DNA of 64,000 nt from Xiphophorus maculatus (Eukaryota; Chordata; Actinopteri; Cyprinodontiformes; Poeciliidae). The number at the start of each line of letters is the position of its first letter. Position 1 is the first letter of the stretch. The notes beneath the pieces are model-generated. The model searched no databases and was not told the origin of the DNA. It saw nothing but the letters and a program-made list of their open reading frames with translations. Position numbers and translations under genes: made by a program. Positions 63,941 through 64,000 of the stretch are shown here, in pieces. The stretch lies in the NCBI RefSeq assembly GCF_002775205.1, contig NC_036461.1, positions 8,221,015 through 8,285,014 on the forward strand, written 5' to 3'.

Positions 63941-64000
63941 AAAAGTAATAAAATGTTAAATCAGCAATAAGCAAGATGATACCTCAAAATTAAAAACAAC

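Overview
The window is nuclear DNA from a vertebrate, almost certainly a teleost fish. Its genes are multi-exon with GT-AG introns and encode close matches to vertebrate proteins. Gene-free DNA is AT-rich and carries microsatellites, decayed Tc1-like transposons, hAT-type MITEs and tRNA-derived fragments typical of fish. Nothing bacterial, plasmid or viral was seen. All gene models below were assembled by hand from splice sites and reading phase; no alignment or database search was run.

Layout, left to right. (1) 1-15 kb: intronic and upstream DNA around the first recognisable coding exons of a minus-strand KIF26-family gene (kif26a, 9575-10031), with old transposon debris. (2) 15.6 kb: the miR-203 hairpin on the minus strand, preceded by a TATA box and a probable small spliced first exon. 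(3) 19.3-40.0 kb: a complete 17-exon minus-strand gene for cytosolic (type I) L-asparaginase with C-terminal ankyrin repeats (aspg, 652 aa). (4) 43.0 kb: arf6, a 175-aa small GTPase with a single uninterrupted coding exon on the plus strand. (5) 45-52 kb: a long gene-free stretch. (6) 52.4-54.1 kb: vcpkmt (mettl21d), a five-exon minus-strand lysine methyltransferase of 223 aa. (7) 54.75-63.56 kb: msh4, a 20-exon plus-strand meiotic MutS homologue of 918 aa, divergent from vcpkmt across about 650 bp.

The order aspg - mir-203 - kif26a, all on one strand, matches my recollection of human 14q32.33. The neighbours arf6 and vcpkmt match human 14q21.3. In this fish the two blocks and msh4 (human chromosome 1p) lie within 55 kb. 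The genes do not form a pathway; the window is a patchwork of conserved synteny blocks. I found no convincing new biological system. The most interesting items are the pri-miR-203 promoter/exon structure, the compact joining of synteny blocks with CTCF-like motifs in the joints, the (TA)36 tract against a vcpkmt splice acceptor, the divergent vcpkmt/msh4 promoter, and two near-perfect inverted repeats in aspg intron 1.
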